64,000 nucleotides of DNA from Thalassobaculum litoreum DSM 18839 (GCF_900102465.1 NZ_FNBW01000003.1:124001-188000), one strand, 5' to 3'. Shown: positions 24,988 through 35,804, numbered from the stretch's first letter. A program made the numbers and translations. The notes: generated from the letters alone by a model not told the origin.

Positions 24988-27873
24988 TTACTCCGCCGCG
25001 TCCTGATAGGCCTCGATCGGCGGGCAGGTGCAGATGACGTGACGGTCGCCGTACACGTTGTCGATGCGCGACACCGGCGGCCAGTACTTCGACGCCTCCA
25101 TGCCCGCCAGCGGGAAGGCCGCCTGACGCCGGCTGTAGGGCCGGTCCCAGGCATCCGCCAGCAGGTCGTCGCTGGTATGCGGGGCGTTGCGCAGGGCCGA
25201 GGCCTCCACGTCCATCTTGCCGGTCTCCACCGCCCGGATCTCCTCGCGGATGGCGATCATGGCGTCGCAGAACCGGTCGATCTCCGCCTTGCTCTCGCTC
25301 TCGGTCGGCTCGATCATCAGGGTCCCGGCCACCGGGAAGCTCATGGTCGGGGCGTGGAAGCCGTAATCCATCAGCCGCTTGGCCACGTCGTCGACGCTGA
25401 CGCCGCAGGCATCCTTGATCGGCCGCAGGTCGATGATGCACTCATGCGCCACCAGCCCGTCCGGTCCGGCATAGAGCACCGGGTAGTGGTCGGACAGCCG
25501 CTTTGCCAGGTAGTTGGCGTTCAGGATCGCCGCCTGGGTCGCCTTCTTCAGACCCTCGGCGCCCATCATGCGGATATAGGCCCAGCTGATCGCCAGGATG
25601 CCGGCGCTACCGTAGGGCGCGGCGGAGATGGCGCCGATGGCGGTCTCGCCGCTGTCCAGCTCCTCGTGGCCCGGCAGAAACGGCACCAGATGCTGGGCGA
25701 CGCCGATCGGGCCCACGCCCGGGCCGCCGCCGCCATGGGGGATGCAGAAGGTCTTGTGCAGGTTCATGTGGCTGACGTCGGAGCCGAACTCGCACGGGCT
25801 GCACAACCCGACCAGGGCGTTCAGGTTGGCGCCGTCGGTGTACACCTGACCGCCGTTGTCATGGACGATCTGGCAGATCTCGCGGACCTTCACCTCGAAC
25901 ACGCCGTGGGTCGACGGGTAGGTGATCATCAGCGCCGCCAGGTTGTCGGCATGGGCCTCGGCCTTGGCCTTCAGATCGTCGACGTCGACATTGCCTTTGT
26001 CGTCGCAGGCGACCACGACCACCTTCATGCCGGCCATCGCGGCGGAGGCCGGGTTGGTGCCGTGGGCGGAGGACGGGATCAGGCAGATGTCGCGATGCGC
26101 CTCGCCGCGCGCCCGGTGATAGGCGCGGATGACCAGGAGCCCGGCATACTCGCCCTGGGCGCCGGAATTCGGCTGCACGGACACCGCGGCATAGCCGGTG
26201 GCTGAGGCCAGCATCCGCTCAAGCTCGCCGATCAGCCGCAGGTAGCCCTGGGTCTGATCGGACGGGGCGAAGGGATGGATGCTGGCGAATTCCGGCCAGG
26301 TGACCGGCACCATCTCGGTGGTGGCGTTCAGCTTCATGGTGCAGGAGCCGAGCGGGATCATCGAGCGGTCGAGCGCGATGTCCTTGTCCGACAGGCGGCG
26401 CAGGTAGCGCAGCATCTCGGTCTCGGACCGGTTCTCGTGGAACACGGGATGGGTCAGGAAATCCGACGTCCGCCGCTGCTCCTGCGGGATCGGCTCGCCG
26501 ACCGCCGCCTCGATCTCGTCGAAGGTGAACTCCGCCTTGGAACCCTGCCAGAAGCAGGACCAGATCCGCTCGACCGTCTGCCGGTTGGAGGTCTCGTCCA
26601 GGCTGATGCCGAGCGCCCCTTCCAGGAACCGCAGGTTCATTCCCTCGACCCGGGCGGCTTCCCAGACGGTCGCGGCGACGTCCGGCGCCTTGACCGTGAC
26701 GGTGTCGAAGAAGGCATCGCTGTCCAGCTTGTAGCCGAGCCGGCGCAGGCCCTCAGCCAGGATGGCGGCCAGGCGGTTCACCCGTGTGGCGATCCGGGTC
26801 AGCCCGTCGGGCCCGTGATAGACCGCGTACATCGACGCGATGACCGCCAGCAGCACCTGGGCGGTGCAGATGTTGGAGGTCGCCTTCTCGCGGCGGATAT
26901 GCTGCTCGCGGGTCTGCAGCGCGAGGCGGTAAGCCGGACGGCCGGCGGCGTCGACCGACACGCCGACGATGCGGCCCGGCATATTGCGCTTATGGGTGTC
27001 GCGGGTGGCGAAATAGGCGGCATGTGGGCCGCCGAAGCCCATGGGCACCCCGAAACGCTGGGTGGTGCCGACGACGATATCGGCGCCCCACTCGCCCGGC
27101 GGGGTCAGCAGGGTCAGCGCCAGCAGGTCGGCGGCGACCACCACGATGGCGCCGTTGCCATGGGCCCGCTCGACGATGTCCTTGTAGTCGTTCACCGACC
27201 CGCGGGTCGCGGGATACTGCAGCAGGTAGCCGAAGGCCTCGGCCGGCAGGCCGGCGAACTCGTCGCCCACCTCGATCTCGATGCCGATCGGCTCGGCCCG
27301 GGTGCGCAGCACGTCGATGGTCTGCGGATGTACCCGCTGGGAGACGAAGAAGACCGCACCCTTGTTCTTCGCCAGCTTGCGGCCCAGCGCCATGGCCTCC
27401 GCCGCCGCCGTGCCCTCGTCCAGAAGCGAGGCGTTGGCGATGTCCATGCCCGTGAGGTCGGCGACCATGGTCTGGAAGTTCAGCAGGGCTTCCAAGCGTC
27501 CCTGGCTGATCTCCGCCTGGTACGGCGTGTAGGCGGTGTACCAGGACGGGTTCTCCAGCACGTTGCGTTTGATGACCGCCGGGGTGACCGTGTCGTAGTA
27601 GCCCATGCCGATCAGCGAGGTCGCCACCTTGTTCTGGGCGGCCATCTCGGCCAGTTCGGCCAGTGTCTCGGCCTCGCCCTTGGGGGCGTCGAGGGCAAGT
27701 GGCTGGTCGAGATGGATCGACCGGGGCAGGGCCGCATCGCTCAGGGCGTCGAGGCTGTCATAGCCGAGCGCGGCCAGCATGGCGGCGCTCTCGTCCGGGC
27801 TCGGTCCGATATGCCGGCCGATGAAGGCGGCCTGGTCGTGCAACTGCTCGACGGTCATACGGGTCTCGGTCAT
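24988..27873 (-). CDS. gcvP: Glycine dehydrogenase (aminomethyl-transferring), P protein
   Basis: A 961-aa homodimeric-type P protein of the glycine cleavage system. It decarboxylates glycine on PLP and passes the aminomethyl group to the lipoyl arm of GcvH. The N-terminal half starts with FIGRHIGPS and contains GMGYYDT; the C-terminal half holds the PLP lysine in [17 protein letters not shown]. Length is full and no key region is missing. The ATG at 27873 has GGAGAG just upstream and is preferred to 27885. It is the last gene of gcvT-gcvH-gcvP, separated from gcvH by a short tandem repeat. Confidence 0.96.
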   Translation of the reverse strand: MTETRMTVEQLHDQAAFIGRHIGPSPDESAAMLAALGYDSLDALSDAALPRSIHLDQPLALDAPKGEAETLAELAEMAAQNKVATSLIGMGYYDTVTPAVIKRNVLENPSWYTAYTPYQAEISQGRLEALLNFQTMVADLTGMDIANASLLDEGTAAAEAMALGRKLAKNKGAVFFVSQRVHPQTIDVLRTRAEPIGIEIEVGDEFAGLPAEAFGYLLQYPATRGSVNDYKDIVERAHGNGAIVVVAADLLALTLLTPPGEWGADIVVGTTQRFGVPMGFGGPHAAYFATRDTHKRNMPGRIVGVSVDAAGRPAYRLALQTREQHIRREKATSNICTAQVLLAVIASMYAVYHGPDGLTRIATRVNRLAAILAEGLRRLGYKLDSDAFFDTVTVKAPDVAATVWEAARVEGMNLRFLEGALGISLDETSNRQTVERIWSCFWQGSKAEFTFDEIEAAVGEPIPQEQRRTSDFLTHPVFHENRSETEMLRYLRRLSDKDIALDRSMIPLGSCTMKLNATTEMVPVTWPEFASIHPFAPSDQTQGYLRLIGELERMLASATGYAAVSVQPNSGAQGEYAGLLVIRAYHRARGEAHRDICLIPSSAHGTNPASAAMAGMKVVVVACDDKGNVDVDDLKAKAEAHADNLAALMITYPSTHGVFEVKVREICQIVHDNGGQVYTDGANLNALVGLCSPCEFGSDVSHMNLHKTFCIPHGGGGPGVGPIGVAQHLVPFLPGHEELDSGETAIGAISAAPYGSAGILAISWAYIRMMGAEGLKKATQAAILNANYLAKRLSDHYPVLYAGPDGLVAHECIIDLRPIKDACGVSVDDVAKRLMDYGFHAPTMSFPVAGTLMIEPTESESKAEIDRFCDAMIAIREEIRAVETGKMDVEASALRNAPHTSDDLLADAWDRPYSRRQAAFPLAGMEASKYWPPVSRIDNVYGDRHVICTCPPIEAYQDAAE

Positions 27874-27895
27874 AGGTCTCTCCACGCGGGGACGC

Positions 27896-27937
27896 GCTCA
27901 GGGGGCACAGCTCGGGGGGCTGAGCTCAGGGGGGCTC
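27896..27937. repeat. Three tandem 14-bp repeats in the gcvH-gcvP spacer
   Basis: Copies begin at 27896, 27910 and 27924, each opening with GCTCAGGGGG or GCTCGGGGGG and followed by a variable 4-base tail. The period is exactly 14. On the transcript these are C-rich repeats between gcvH and the gcvP ribosome binding site. They may affect gcvP translation or mark replication slippage. Confidence 0.7.
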
Positions 27938-27940
27938 GGT

Positions 27941-28306
27941 TCAGCCGATCAGGTCGTTGTAGGCGGCTTCGTCCATCAGGCCGTCCAGCTCCGACGGATC
28001 GCTGAGCTTCACCTTGAAGAACCAGCCGGCCCCGGTCGGGTCGGAATTGGCGGTGCCCGGCGCGTCGGCCAGGGCCTCGTTGACCTCGACGATCTCGCCG
28101 GCCACCGGGGCGTAGATCTCGCTCGCCGCCTTCACGGATTCGACCACGCCGGCCTCGTCGCCCTTGGCGACGGTCTTGCCCACATCGGGCAGTTCGACGA
28201 ACACGATGTCGCCGAGCTGCTCCTGGGCGTGGGCGGTGATGCCGACGGTGCCGACATCGCCGTCGACGGAGACCCACTCGTGATCTTCGGTGTACTTTAC
28301 AACCAT
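27941..28306 (-). CDS. gcvH: Glycine cleavage system H protein
   Basis: A 121-aa lipoyl carrier that shuttles the aminomethyl group between GcvP and GcvT. The lipoylated lysine lies in [18 protein letters not shown] (the ESVKA motif), and [13 protein letters not shown] is the conserved preceding strand. A GGAG precedes the ATG by about 7 nt. It follows gcvT by 23 nt in the operon. Confidence 0.96.
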   Translation of the reverse strand: MVVKYTEDHEWVSVDGDVGTVGITAHAQEQLGDIVFVELPDVGKTVAKGDEAGVVESVKAASEIYAPVAGEIVEVNEALADAPGTANSDPTGAGWFFKVKLSDPSELDGLMDEAAYNDLIG

Positions 28307-28329
28307 AGTCCCGCTCCTAAGCGATTGTT

Positions 28330-29442
28330 TTAGCGTTTATATCCAGGAGTAACGAAAGGCAGTTTGACGACCGTCGCCGGCAGCGGCTTGCCGCGCACCA
28401 TCAGGGAGACGGCGGTGCCGACGGCGGCGTGGGCGCCGGCCACGTAGCCCATCGCGACCGGGCCTTCGACGCTGGGGCCGAAGCCGCCGCTGGTGACTTT
28501 GCCGATGGGGGCGCCGTCCGCGTCGACGATCTCGGTGCCTTCGCGCGCCGGGGCGCGGCCCTCCGGCTTCAGGCCGACCCGCTTGCGCGTGGTGCCCTCG
28601 GCGATTTCCTTTTGGATGCGCGCGGCCCCCGGGAAGCCGCCTTCCTCGCGCCGGCGCTTGCCGATCGACCAGAGCAGGGCAGCCTCCACCGGCGAAGTGG
28701 TGGTGTCGATGTCGTGGCCGTAGAGGCACAGACCGGCCTCCAAGCGCAGGGAATCGCGGGCGCCGAGGCCGATGGGCTCCACATCGGCATGGTCCAGCAG
28801 TTTGCGGGCCAGGGCCTCGGCCCCGTCGGCCGGCACCGAGATCTCGTAGCCGTCCTCGCCGGTATAGCCCGACCGGGTGACGAAACAGGGCAGGCCGGCC
28901 ACGTCCATCGCCGCCCCGGTCATGAAGGTCAGCTCAGCCGCTTCGGGCGCCAACTCGACGAGCACGCTGACCGCCGCCGGTCCCTGCAGCGCCAGCAGCG
29001 CCCGGTCCTCCAGCACGCTCAGCGAGCCGCCGAACGCGGCCTTCATCAGGGCGATGTCCTGATCCTTGCAGGCGGCGTTGACAACGACGAACAGGTGGTC
29101 GCCGGCATGGGTGACCATCAGGTCGTCGAGAATCCCGCCCTCGGCATTGGTGAACTGGGTGTAGCGCATGCGCCCGGCGGTGAGCCCGGCGATATCGCCC
29201 GGCACCAGGGTCTCCATGATCTGGGCGGCACCCGTTATATCGGAACCGGCCCCGTCGATCCGCACCTGGCCCATATGGGAGACGTCGAATAGTCCCGCCT
29301 TGACCCGCGTGTGCCTGTGCTCGCCCAGGACGCCCAGGGGAAACTGCACCGGCATGTCGTAGCCGGCGAAGGGCACCATCTTGGCGCCGAGCTCGCGGTG
29401 GAGCGCATTGAGCGGGGTGGTCTGAAGCGTGGCGTCGGTCAT
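28330..29442 (-). CDS. gcvT: Glycine cleavage system T protein (aminomethyltransferase)
   Basis: A 370-aa folate-dependent enzyme that releases ammonia and forms 5,10-methylene-tetrahydrofolate from the GcvH-bound intermediate. [12 protein letters not shown] near the N-terminus, YTGEDGYEI, and [17 protein letters not shown] are family hallmarks; the catalytic Asp lies in the [16 protein letters not shown] segment. The ATG at 29442 gives the normal length; the longer frame to 29583 runs into the riboswitch. It is the first gene of the operon, directly behind the tandem glycine riboswitch. Confidence 0.96.
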   Translation of the reverse strand: MTDATLQTTPLNALHRELGAKMVPFAGYDMPVQFPLGVLGEHRHTRVKAGLFDVSHMGQVRIDGAGSDITGAAQIMETLVPGDIAGLTAGRMRYTQFTNAEGGILDDLMVTHAGDHLFVVVNAACKDQDIALMKAAFGGSLSVLEDRALLALQGPAAVSVLVELAPEAAELTFMTGAAMDVAGLPCFVTRSGYTGEDGYEISVPADGAEALARKLLDHADVEPIGLGARDSLRLEAGLCLYGHDIDTTTSPVEAALLWSIGKRRREEGGFPGAARIQKEIAEGTTRKRVGLKPEGRAPAREGTEIVDADGAPIGKVTSGGFGPSVEGPVAMGYVAGAHAAVGTAVSLMVRGKPLPATVVKLPFVTPGYKR

Positions 29443-29491
29443 CGAGACTCCGTGACAAAGGGTGCATGCGACCGGGATTCCGGTGCACACC

Positions 29492-29692
29492 CCCTCTCTG
29501 TCCCGAGACCTGAAAGATTGACCGCGATGGCCTGCGGCTTTCCTCGTCGGTGGGGCGATCGCTCGCCCGCTCTCCAGAGTCACCTCACCTCGGGGTACGG
29601 GCGCCTGAGAGTTTCCGGGGGCGGTTGCTCCTTCGGCGGCGCCGCGATCCGGGGAAGTTCAGGAAACGGCCGGATCCGCCGCTCTCTCCCCC
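29492..29692 (-). promoter_or_regulatory. Tandem glycine riboswitch controlling gcvT-gcvH-gcvP
   Basis: Read on the minus strand, two glycine aptamers lie in series. Aptamer 1 (about 29692-29577) has GGAGAG, GCCGAAGGAGCAA and GGAAACTCTCAGGC. Aptamer 2 (about 29575-29493) has GGAGAG, CACCGACGAGGAAAGC, CAATCTTTCAGG and GGACAGAGAGG. A short linker joins them and 50 nt separate the second from gcvT. Glycine is expected to switch the operon on. Upstream, 29693-29872 holds only presumed promoter sequence; I see no gene. Confidence 0.95.
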
Positions 29693-29872
29693 GAGGGTCG
29701 TGGGTTATGACGGCGCAGAGAGTAGCCGAAGAAACGGAATCTGCAACCGCTTCTTGGCACGCCGGGCGCGGCCGGCCGGTCGGCGGCTCCGCAGGGACAC
29801 CGCCACCCCGCGGGCGGGTCCACACCAAGTTCTCCGCGTTATTTCAAGGCGATGACCGCGAAATGGAGCGGC

Positions 29873-30391
29873 TCAGCGGGCCTTGTTGCGCTGGTTGTAC
29901 TGCACCTGTTCGGGGGTGATCTGCAGGCCGATCAGGATCCGGATCTGCGAGAAATCGCTGTCGGCCGGCGTGGGAATCATGATGTCGATCTCCTCCACGA
30001 TGCCGACCCGCCGACGGTTGCCCTCGAACGGCAGGGAGACGTCGTAGATCTCCTTGGCCGTGAAGTTGCCGGGCCCGTTCTCGATCGCCACGAAATACTT
30101 CAGGTCGGCTTCCCGGGTCGTGTCGGCCGGGCCGCGCTCGGCGCTCAGCAGCACGTTCATCGCCACCTCGACCCCGTCTTCGCCGTATTGGCAGACCGAG
30201 TCGACGGAATCGACCTGCGCGGTGAAGGCCACGTCGGTGAGGTCCTGGCCGCCGCCGGGGCGGAAGCTGGTCATCCGCTCGACGCCGGCCACGGCGGCCG
30301 CGGGCGGGCAGAGCCGCTCCACCGGCTTGTCGCTGGCGCAGGCGGAGAGGGCGAGCGCGGCGGTCGCCGCCAGAAGAATGTTTGAACGCAT
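29873..30391 (-). CDS. Putative lipoprotein of unknown function
   Basis: A 172-aa protein with a lipoprotein signal (lipobox LSAC, lipidated Cys about residue 18). The mature part is a predicted beta-rich domain with two further cysteines (RLCPPAAA and SVCQYGED). Its pattern (VAMNVLLSAERGPAD, YFVAIENG, DFSQIRILIGLQITPEQV) is that of a small periplasmic beta-sandwich found in Rhodospirillales genomes without assigned function. It is monocistronic, divergent from ispH. Confidence 0.72.
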   Translation of the reverse strand: MRSNILLAATAALALSACASDKPVERLCPPAAAVAGVERMTSFRPGGGQDLTDVAFTAQVDSVDSVCQYGEDGVEVAMNVLLSAERGPADTTREADLKYFVAIENGPGNFTAKEIYDVSLPFEGNRRRVGIVEEIDIMIPTPADSDFSQIRILIGLQITPEQVQYNQRNKAR

Positions 30392-30569
30392 CAGGGTCCG
30401 TTATAGGTTCCGTCGCAAAAGGGTCGGTCGCCGGCCCGCTTTCGGCCGGGAAAACGCCGGCGCCGACGATAGCCCGCCCCCAGGCCGCACGCAATTGAAC
30501 CGGGCATATTGAGGGGCGTATGCGGCGACGATTGACGGCACCCCCGCATTCGTCGGAAAACGGGGCGTG

Positions 30570-31529
30570 ATGACAGCGCAACAGAAACAGCCCCTGACCA
30601 TCGTGCTCGCGGCCCCGCGCGGGTTCTGCGCCGGCGTGGACCGGGCGATCCAGATCGTCGAGCAGGCGCTGCACAAATGGGGCGCGCCGGTCTATGTGCG
30701 CCACGAGATCGTGCACAACCGCCATGTGGTGGAGAGCCTGGAGGCCCAGGGCGCGGTCTTCGTCGAGGAACTGGACGAGTGTCCGCTCGACCGGCCGGTG
30801 GTGTTCAGCGCCCATGGCGTGCCGAAATCGGTACCGGCCGAGGCGGCACGGCGCGAGATGGTCTATGTCGACGCCACCTGCCCGCTGGTCAGCAAAGTGC
30901 ATCTGGAGGCCGAGCGTCACCACCGCATGGGCAGCCACATCATCCTGATCGGCCATGCCGGCCATCCGGAGGTCGTCGGCACCATGGGCCAGCTTCCCGA
31001 CGGGGCGATCAGCCTGGTCGAGGACGAGGCCCAGGCCGAGAGCTTCACCCCGCCCGACGGCGCCGGCGGTCTCGCCTTCGTCACCCAGACGACCCTGTCG
31101 GTCGACGACACCGCGCGGATCGTCGAGGTGCTGCGCCGGCGGTTCCCGGACGTGGCCGCGCCGAAGAAGGAAGACATCTGCTACGCCACCACCAACCGCC
31201 AGGAGGCGGTGAAGGCGATCGCGCCCAAGGTCGACGCCCTGGTGGTGATCGGCGCCCCCAACTCCTCCAACTCCAAACGGCTGGTCGAGGTCGGCAAGGT
31301 CGCCGGCTGCGGCGAGTCCCGTCTGATCCAGAAGGCCGCGGATCTCGACATGGCCTGGCTGGCCGGTGTGCGCCGGCTCGGCATCACCGCCGGCGCCTCC
31401 GCGCCGGAGCTGCTGGTCGAGCAGGTGATCGAGGTCTGCCGCGCGCATTTCACCGTGAGCGTGGAGGAAGTGGAGGTCGCCCGCGAGGACATCCGCTTCA
31501 AGCTGCCCCGCGCCGTCGCGCCTGCCTGA
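30570..31529 (+). CDS. ispH: 4-hydroxy-3-methylbut-2-enyl diphosphate reductase
   Basis: A 319-aa iron-sulfur enzyme, the last step of the MEP isoprenoid pathway, giving IPP and DMAPP. The three cluster cysteines are seen: Cys20 in [12 protein letters not shown], one in [11 protein letters not shown], and one of the C-terminal cysteines (VAGCGESR). The catalytic Glu lies in [11 protein letters not shown] and neighbouring residues, and [11 protein letters not shown] binds the diphosphate. ATG 30570 is chosen; a GTG directly before it (30567) would add one residue. It leads ispH-thrB-rnhA, an order common in alphaproteobacteria. Confidence 0.96.
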   Translation: MTAQQKQPLTIVLAAPRGFCAGVDRAIQIVEQALHKWGAPVYVRHEIVHNRHVVESLEAQGAVFVEELDECPLDRPVVFSAHGVPKSVPAEAARREMVYVDATCPLVSKVHLEAERHHRMGSHIILIGHAGHPEVVGTMGQLPDGAISLVEDEAQAESFTPPDGAGGLAFVTQTTLSVDDTARIVEVLRRRFPDVAAPKKEDICYATTNRQEAVKAIAPKVDALVVIGAPNSSNSKRLVEVGKVAGCGESRLIQKAADLDMAWLAGVRRLGITAGASAPELLVEQVIEVCRAHFTVSVEEVEVAREDIRFKLPRAVAPA

Positions 31530-31547
31530 CGGAAGGGCCTGAAGCAC

Positions 31548-32510
31548 ATGGCGGTGTATACGCAGATCTCCGACGGGGAGTTGGAAGCCTTCCTGGGCGA
31601 ATACGATCTGGGTGAGCTGGTCTCCTTCTCCGGTATCGCCGAGGGGGTCGAGAACTCCAACTTCCTGGTCCGCACCACCGCCGACACCTTCATCCTCACC
31701 CTCTACGAGAAGCGGGTGAACCGGGACGACCTGCCGTTCTTCATCGAGCTGATGCGCCATCTGGCGAAGAAGGGGCTGAACGTGCCCAGCCCGGTGCCGG
31801 GCCGCGACGGCGCCACCCTGCGCGAGCTGAACGGCCGGCCGGCGGCCATCGTCACCTTCGTCGATGGTGTATGGCGGCGGCGGATCAGGCCGTCCTGCTG
31901 CCGCGAACTGGGCGCCGGCATGGCGGAGATGCACGTCGCCGGGCTCGATTACGATCGGGTGCGCGAGAACAACCTGTCGGTCGCCGGCTGGCGGCCGCTG
32001 TTCGACAGCTGCGATCTGCCGAAACGCGAGATCTACCACGCGATGCATAACCAGCTGAACATGGAGCTGCATCATCTGGAGGCGCACTGGCCCAGGGACC
32101 TGCCGGTGGGCACGATCCATGCGGACCTGTTCCCCGACAACGTGTTCTTCCTCGGCGACACGCTGTCCGGCTTCATCGACTTCTATTTCGCCTGCACCGA
32201 CATTCTGGCTTACGACCTGGCGATCTGCCTGAACGCCTGGTGTTTCGAGACCGACGGCAGTTTCAACGTGACCAAGGCGCGCAATCTGGTCATGGGCTAC
32301 GAGAGCGTGCGGCCGCTGAGCGCCGCCGAGCGCGCGGCCCTGCCGATCCTGGCCCGCGGGTCGGCGATCCGCTTCCTGCTGACCCGCCTGTACGACTGGC
32401 TCAACCATCCCGAAGGGGCGCTGGTGAAACCGAAGGATCCGATGGAGTACCACCAAAAACTGCGCTTCCATCAGGGCGTGTCCGGTCCCGCCGCCTACGG
32501 CCTGACATGA
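31548..32510 (+). CDS. thrB: Homoserine kinase (APH-fold type)
   Basis: A 320-aa kinase making O-phosphohomoserine for threonine synthesis. It belongs to the aminoglycoside-phosphotransferase fold group used for ThrB in alphaproteobacteria. [15 protein letters not shown] is the N-lobe, the Brenner-type catalytic motif is [12 protein letters not shown], and the metal-binding Asp lies in [11 protein letters not shown]. It begins 18 nt after ispH and overlaps rnhA by 4 bp (ATGA). Confidence 0.93.
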   Translation: MAVYTQISDGELEAFLGEYDLGELVSFSGIAEGVENSNFLVRTTADTFILTLYEKRVNRDDLPFFIELMRHLAKKGLNVPSPVPGRDGATLRELNGRPAAIVTFVDGVWRRRIRPSCCRELGAGMAEMHVAGLDYDRVRENNLSVAGWRPLFDSCDLPKREIYHAMHNQLNMELHHLEAHWPRDLPVGTIHADLFPDNVFFLGDTLSGFIDFYFACTDILAYDLAICLNAWCFETDGSFNVTKARNLVMGYESVRPLSAAERAALPILARGSAIRFLLTRLYDWLNHPEGALVKPKDPMEYHQKLRFHQGVSGPAAYGLT

Positions 32511-32968
32511 GCGGCGAGGAGGGGGCGGGCGAGAAAGTCGAGGTCTTCACCGACGGCGCCTGCAGCGGCAATCCCGGCCCCGGCGGCTGGGGCGCCATCC
32601 TGCGCTGGCGCGGCAACGTGAAAGAGCTTTCCGGCGGCGAGGCGGAGACCACCAACAACCGTATGGAGCTGATGGCGGCGATCTCCGCCCTGGAGGCGCT
32701 GACCCGGCGGATGCAGGTGGACCTGACCACCGACAGCACCTATGTGCGCGACGGCATCACCAAGTGGATGAAGTCCTGGAAGGCGCGGGGCTGGAAGACG
32801 GCCGACAAGAAGCCGGTGAAGAACCGCGACCTGTGGGAACGTCTGGACGCGGCGACCCAGCGCCACGACGTGGACTGGCACTGGGTGAAGGGCCATGCCG
32901 GCCACCCGGAGAACGAACGCTGCGACGAACTGGCCCGCGAGGCGATCAAGGCGATCCGGGAAGGGTGA
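32507..32968 (+). CDS. rnhA: Ribonuclease HI
   Basis: A 153-aa enzyme that cuts the RNA strand of RNA-DNA hybrids. The carboxylate set is present: Asp in [14 protein letters not shown], Glu in [10 protein letters not shown], Asp in LTTDSTYV, and the late Asp in [23 protein letters not shown] carries the flexible-loop His. It is coupled to thrB by the ATGA overlap and is the last gene of the operon; a long hairpin follows. Confidence 0.97.
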   Translation: MSGEEGAGEKVEVFTDGACSGNPGPGGWGAILRWRGNVKELSGGEAETTNNRMELMAAISALEALTRRMQVDLTTDSTYVRDGITKWMKSWKARGWKTADKKPVKNRDLWERLDAATQRHDVDWHWVKGHAGHPENERCDELAREAIKAIREG

Positions 32969-33006
32969 ACGCGCTGCGCTGTCCCCATTCGCGCGCTCCC
33001 CGGGCT

Positions 33007-33047
33007 CTTCTCCCACTCCCCGGAATAAATTCGGGCAGTGGGAGAAG
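33007..33047. repeat. Hairpin with family A core after rnhA
   Basis: An 11-bp perfect stem CTTCTCCCACT / AGTGGGAGAAG encloses CCCCGGAATAAATTCGGG, which is one arm of the family A repeat. It lies between the convergent rnhA and lysE-like genes and has no T-run. It may end transcription from both sides. Confidence 0.6.
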
Positions 33048-33065
33048 CGGGAAGAGAGAAACCCC

Positions 33066-33671
33066 TCACCCCCGCAGCAGCACCGGCAGCATCGAGCCCA
33101 CCAGCAGCACCGCCATGGCCACGTTGAACGCCGCGATGCGGTTGCCTTTGGCGAGCACGCCGCGCAGGGCGGTGCCGGAGATCGCCCAGACGCTGATGGA
33201 AGGGATGTTCACCACCGCGAAGACCGCGATCATCGCCACCAGGCTGGCGAGATAGTCCGCCTCGGACGTGTAGGACACGGTCAGGATCAGCGCCACCGCC
33301 CAGGCCTTGGGGTTCACCAGCTGGAACAGGGCGGCCTGGACGAAGGTGACCGGCTTCTCGATGCGGTCCGGCGCCGACGGGCCCAGTGCCCGGCTGCGGC
33401 CGATCTTCAGGGCGAGCCACAGCACATAGGCGCCGCAGGCGATTTTGAGCGCGAGGGTCACGGCGGGAAACCGGTCGAGCACTTCGCCCAGCCCGATGCC
33501 GACCAGGAATACCATCGACAGGAAGCCCAGGCTGATGCCGAGCACGGTGGGAAAGGTGCGCCGGAAGCCGAAATTGGCGCCGGAGGCCAGCAGCAGGAAA
33601 TTGCCCGGACCGGGCGATATCGACATGACGAAGGCGAAGCCGATCAGGGCGAGGGCGGTATCTGGCGTCAT
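33066..33671 (-). CDS. LysE/RhtB family amino-acid exporter
   Basis: A 201-aa inner-membrane protein with about six hydrophobic helices. The family signature is FVMSISPGPGNFLLLASGANFGFRR near the N-terminus, with LKIACGAYVLWLALKIG in the middle. These proteins export amino acids or related metabolites using the proton gradient. GGAGG lies 6 nt before the ATG. It is divergent from a frameshifted AraC-type regulator, which was probably its regulator. Confidence 0.9.
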   Translation of the reverse strand: MTPDTALALIGFAFVMSISPGPGNFLLLASGANFGFRRTFPTVLGISLGFLSMVFLVGIGLGEVLDRFPAVTLALKIACGAYVLWLALKIGRSRALGPSAPDRIEKPVTFVQAALFQLVNPKAWAVALILTVSYTSEADYLASLVAMIAVFAVVNIPSISVWAISGTALRGVLAKGNRIAAFNVAMAVLLVGSMLPVLLRG

Positions 33672-33774
33672 CGGGTTCCTCCAAGGGTGACGCCGCGAGC
33701 CTAGCCATACCGTTGTCGGAAAGAATGCCAGACAGTCGATTGTTCTTATCCAATCGTCCAAATAGACTGCCTCT

Positions 33775-34699
33775 ATGGATCAGTATGATGTGCTTTCCGA
33801 TGTCTTCTCGACCCTGCGGCTGACGAGCGCGTTGTATTTTCGCGCCGAGCTCTCCGGTCGGTTCGCGGTCGAGGTGCCGGCGGAGGCCCGGCGGATCCGC
33901 TTCCATCTTGTACGTCATGGCACCTGCCGGGTGTCCATGTCGGGGCAGGAGCCGGTGACGCTCGCGCCCGGCGATGTGGCGCTGATCCCCGACGGCGCCC
34001 GGCAGATCCTTTCGTCGGACCCAAGCCCGACGCCGGTTTCGCTGGCGGAGCTGATGGCGCAGGGGGCGGTATCCGACGGCGTGCTGCGCTGCGGCGTCCG
34101 CCGGCCTGCTCTGCGGCTTCTGCGCCTTCGACGAGAGCCTGGACCATCCGGTTCTGCGCGACCTGCCGCCGCTGATCGTGCTGCGGCCCGGTGACCTGGG
34201 GGCGGAGCCTTGGGCCGCGGCCGGGCTGCGGCTGCTGCACCTGGAGGCGGATTTCGCCGGACCGGGCGGCACCGCGATCCTGTCGCGGCTGATCGAGATC
34301 GTGGTGATCCAGGCGGCCCGGCGCTCCGTCCGTGTGCCGGGCGGGCGGCCTGCCGGATTCCTCGCCGCGCTCACCGACCCGGCGCTGTCCCGGGCGCTGG
34401 CGGCGATCCACGGAGCGCCGGAGCGCGACTGGCGGGTGGTGGATCTCGCCCGGCTCGCCGCTCTGTCGCGGGCCGGTTTCGCCCGGCGTTTCGCCGAGAC
34501 GGTGGGTGCCACGCCCATCGACTACCTGACCGACTGGCGCCTGGCCAAGGCCCGCGCCCTGCTGTCCGACACGGCCCTGTCGATGGACGATATCGCCGAA
34601 CGCTGCGGCTATCGCTCGGTGCCGTCCTTTACAAGGCGGTTCAAGGCGCGGTTCGGCAAGGGGCCAGGAGCGTTCCGCCGCTCCCGACCTGGCGCCTGA
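33775..34699 (+). pseudogene. AraC family regulator broken by a frameshift
   Basis: Two frames together give one regulator. The first (33775-about 34095) encodes the cupin-like ligand domain: ALYFRAELSGRFAV, RIRFHLVRHGTCRV and LAPGDVALIPDGARQIL. It then drops out of frame after VLRCG. The second frame resumes from about 34097 with AGLLCGFCAFDE and continues through both helix-turn-helix motifs (DLARLAALSRAGFARRFAE; MDDIAERCGYRSVPSFTRRFK). One extra base or two missing bases between 34093 and 34103 explains the break. It is either a recent mutation or a sequencing error. It is divergent from lysE; the gap has an inverted repeat CGATTG-N8-CAATCG (33737-33756) that may be an operator. Confidence 0.8.
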
Positions 34700-34747
34700 C
34701 CGGCTGGGGCTGACGCCGACACTCGATTTCGTGTAAAACCCCGCGCC

Positions 34748-35755
34748 ATGACGCACACGACCGCTTCCCTGGACCGCCGCTTTACCGTGGCGCCGATGAT
34801 GGATTGGACCGACCGGCACTGCCGCGTGTTCCACCGTCTGCTGACGCGCCGTGCGGTGCTCTATACCGAGATGGTGACCGCCGACGCGGTGCGCCTGGGC
34901 GACCGGCGGCGGCTGATCGGCTATTCGGCGCAGGAACATCCGCTCGCCCTGCAGCTCGGCGGATCGGAGCCCGGGGCCATGGCCGAGGCGGCGCGGATCG
35001 CCGAGGACTGGGGCTATGCCGAGGTGAACGTCAATGTCGGCTGTCCGTCCGACCGGGTGCAGTCCGGCCGGTTCGGCGCCTGCCTGATGCGCGAGCCGGA
35101 GACCGTGGCTCAGGTGGTGGAGGCCATGCGCGCGGCGGTCTCGATCCCGGTCACCGTCAAATGCCGCATCGGCGTCGACGACCAGGATCCGGAGACGGCG
35201 CTGGACGCGCTGGTCGACCGGGTGGTCGACGCCGGCTGCGCCACAATCATCATCCATGCCCGCAAGGCCTGGCTCCGGGGTCTGTCGCCGAAGGAGAACC
35301 GGGACGTGCCGCCGCTTGACTACGACCGGGTCCGGCGGCTGAAGGCGGCCCGGCCGGAGCTGGAGATTCTGCTGAACGGCGGGCTCGGCGACCTGGACGC
35401 CGCCATTGCCGAGGGTGCCGGGCTCGACGGGGTGATGGTCGGCCGGGCCGCCTATCAGACCCCGTGGATGCTGGCCGGGGTCGATGCCCGGGTCTATGGC
35501 GCGGCGCCGACCGATCTGGACCGTCACGCCGTGGTCGACGCCATGGCCAAGTATGCCGACCGGATGCGGGTCGAGGCGGGGACGCCGGTGAAATCCATCG
35601 GCCGGCACATGCTCGGCCTTTTCCAGGGGCTTCCGGGTGCCCGGGGGTGGCGCCGCCGGCTGTCCGAGACCATGTATGGCGACGATGCCACCGGGGCGGT
35701 GTTGCGGGAGGCCGCCGGGCTGGTGCCGGCGGAGTCCACGCGCCGCGCCGCCTGA
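34748..35755 (+). CDS. dusA: tRNA-dihydrouridine synthase A
   Basis: A 335-aa FMN enzyme reducing uridine to dihydrouridine at positions 20/20a of tRNA. FTVAPMMDWTDRHCRVFHRLL and LYTEMVTADAV are DusA-specific; VNVNVGCPSDRVQSGRFGACLM holds the catalytic Cys, and IIHARKAWLRGLSPKENR the FMN and RNA-binding lysine/arginine set. Length and motifs are complete. It is monocistronic, with yciB 49 nt downstream. Confidence 0.96.
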   Translation: MTHTTASLDRRFTVAPMMDWTDRHCRVFHRLLTRRAVLYTEMVTADAVRLGDRRRLIGYSAQEHPLALQLGGSEPGAMAEAARIAEDWGYAEVNVNVGCPSDRVQSGRFGACLMREPETVAQVVEAMRAAVSIPVTVKCRIGVDDQDPETALDALVDRVVDAGCATIIIHARKAWLRGLSPKENRDVPPLDYDRVRRLKAARPELEILLNGGLGDLDAAIAEGAGLDGVMVGRAAYQTPWMLAGVDARVYGAAPTDLDRHAVVDAMAKYADRMRVEAGTPVKSIGRHMLGLFQGLPGARGWRRRLSETMYGDDATGAVLREAAGLVPAESTRRAA

Positions 35756-35804
35756 TCCGATCCGTTTGACCCGACGAGCCTGACCTGACCAGAAGGAGAC
35801 CGCG

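Noticed and set aside
29844-32471. 875-codon frame antisense to ispH and thrB
   Set aside because: The plus strand carries unmistakable IspH and ThrB; the antisense product has no domain.
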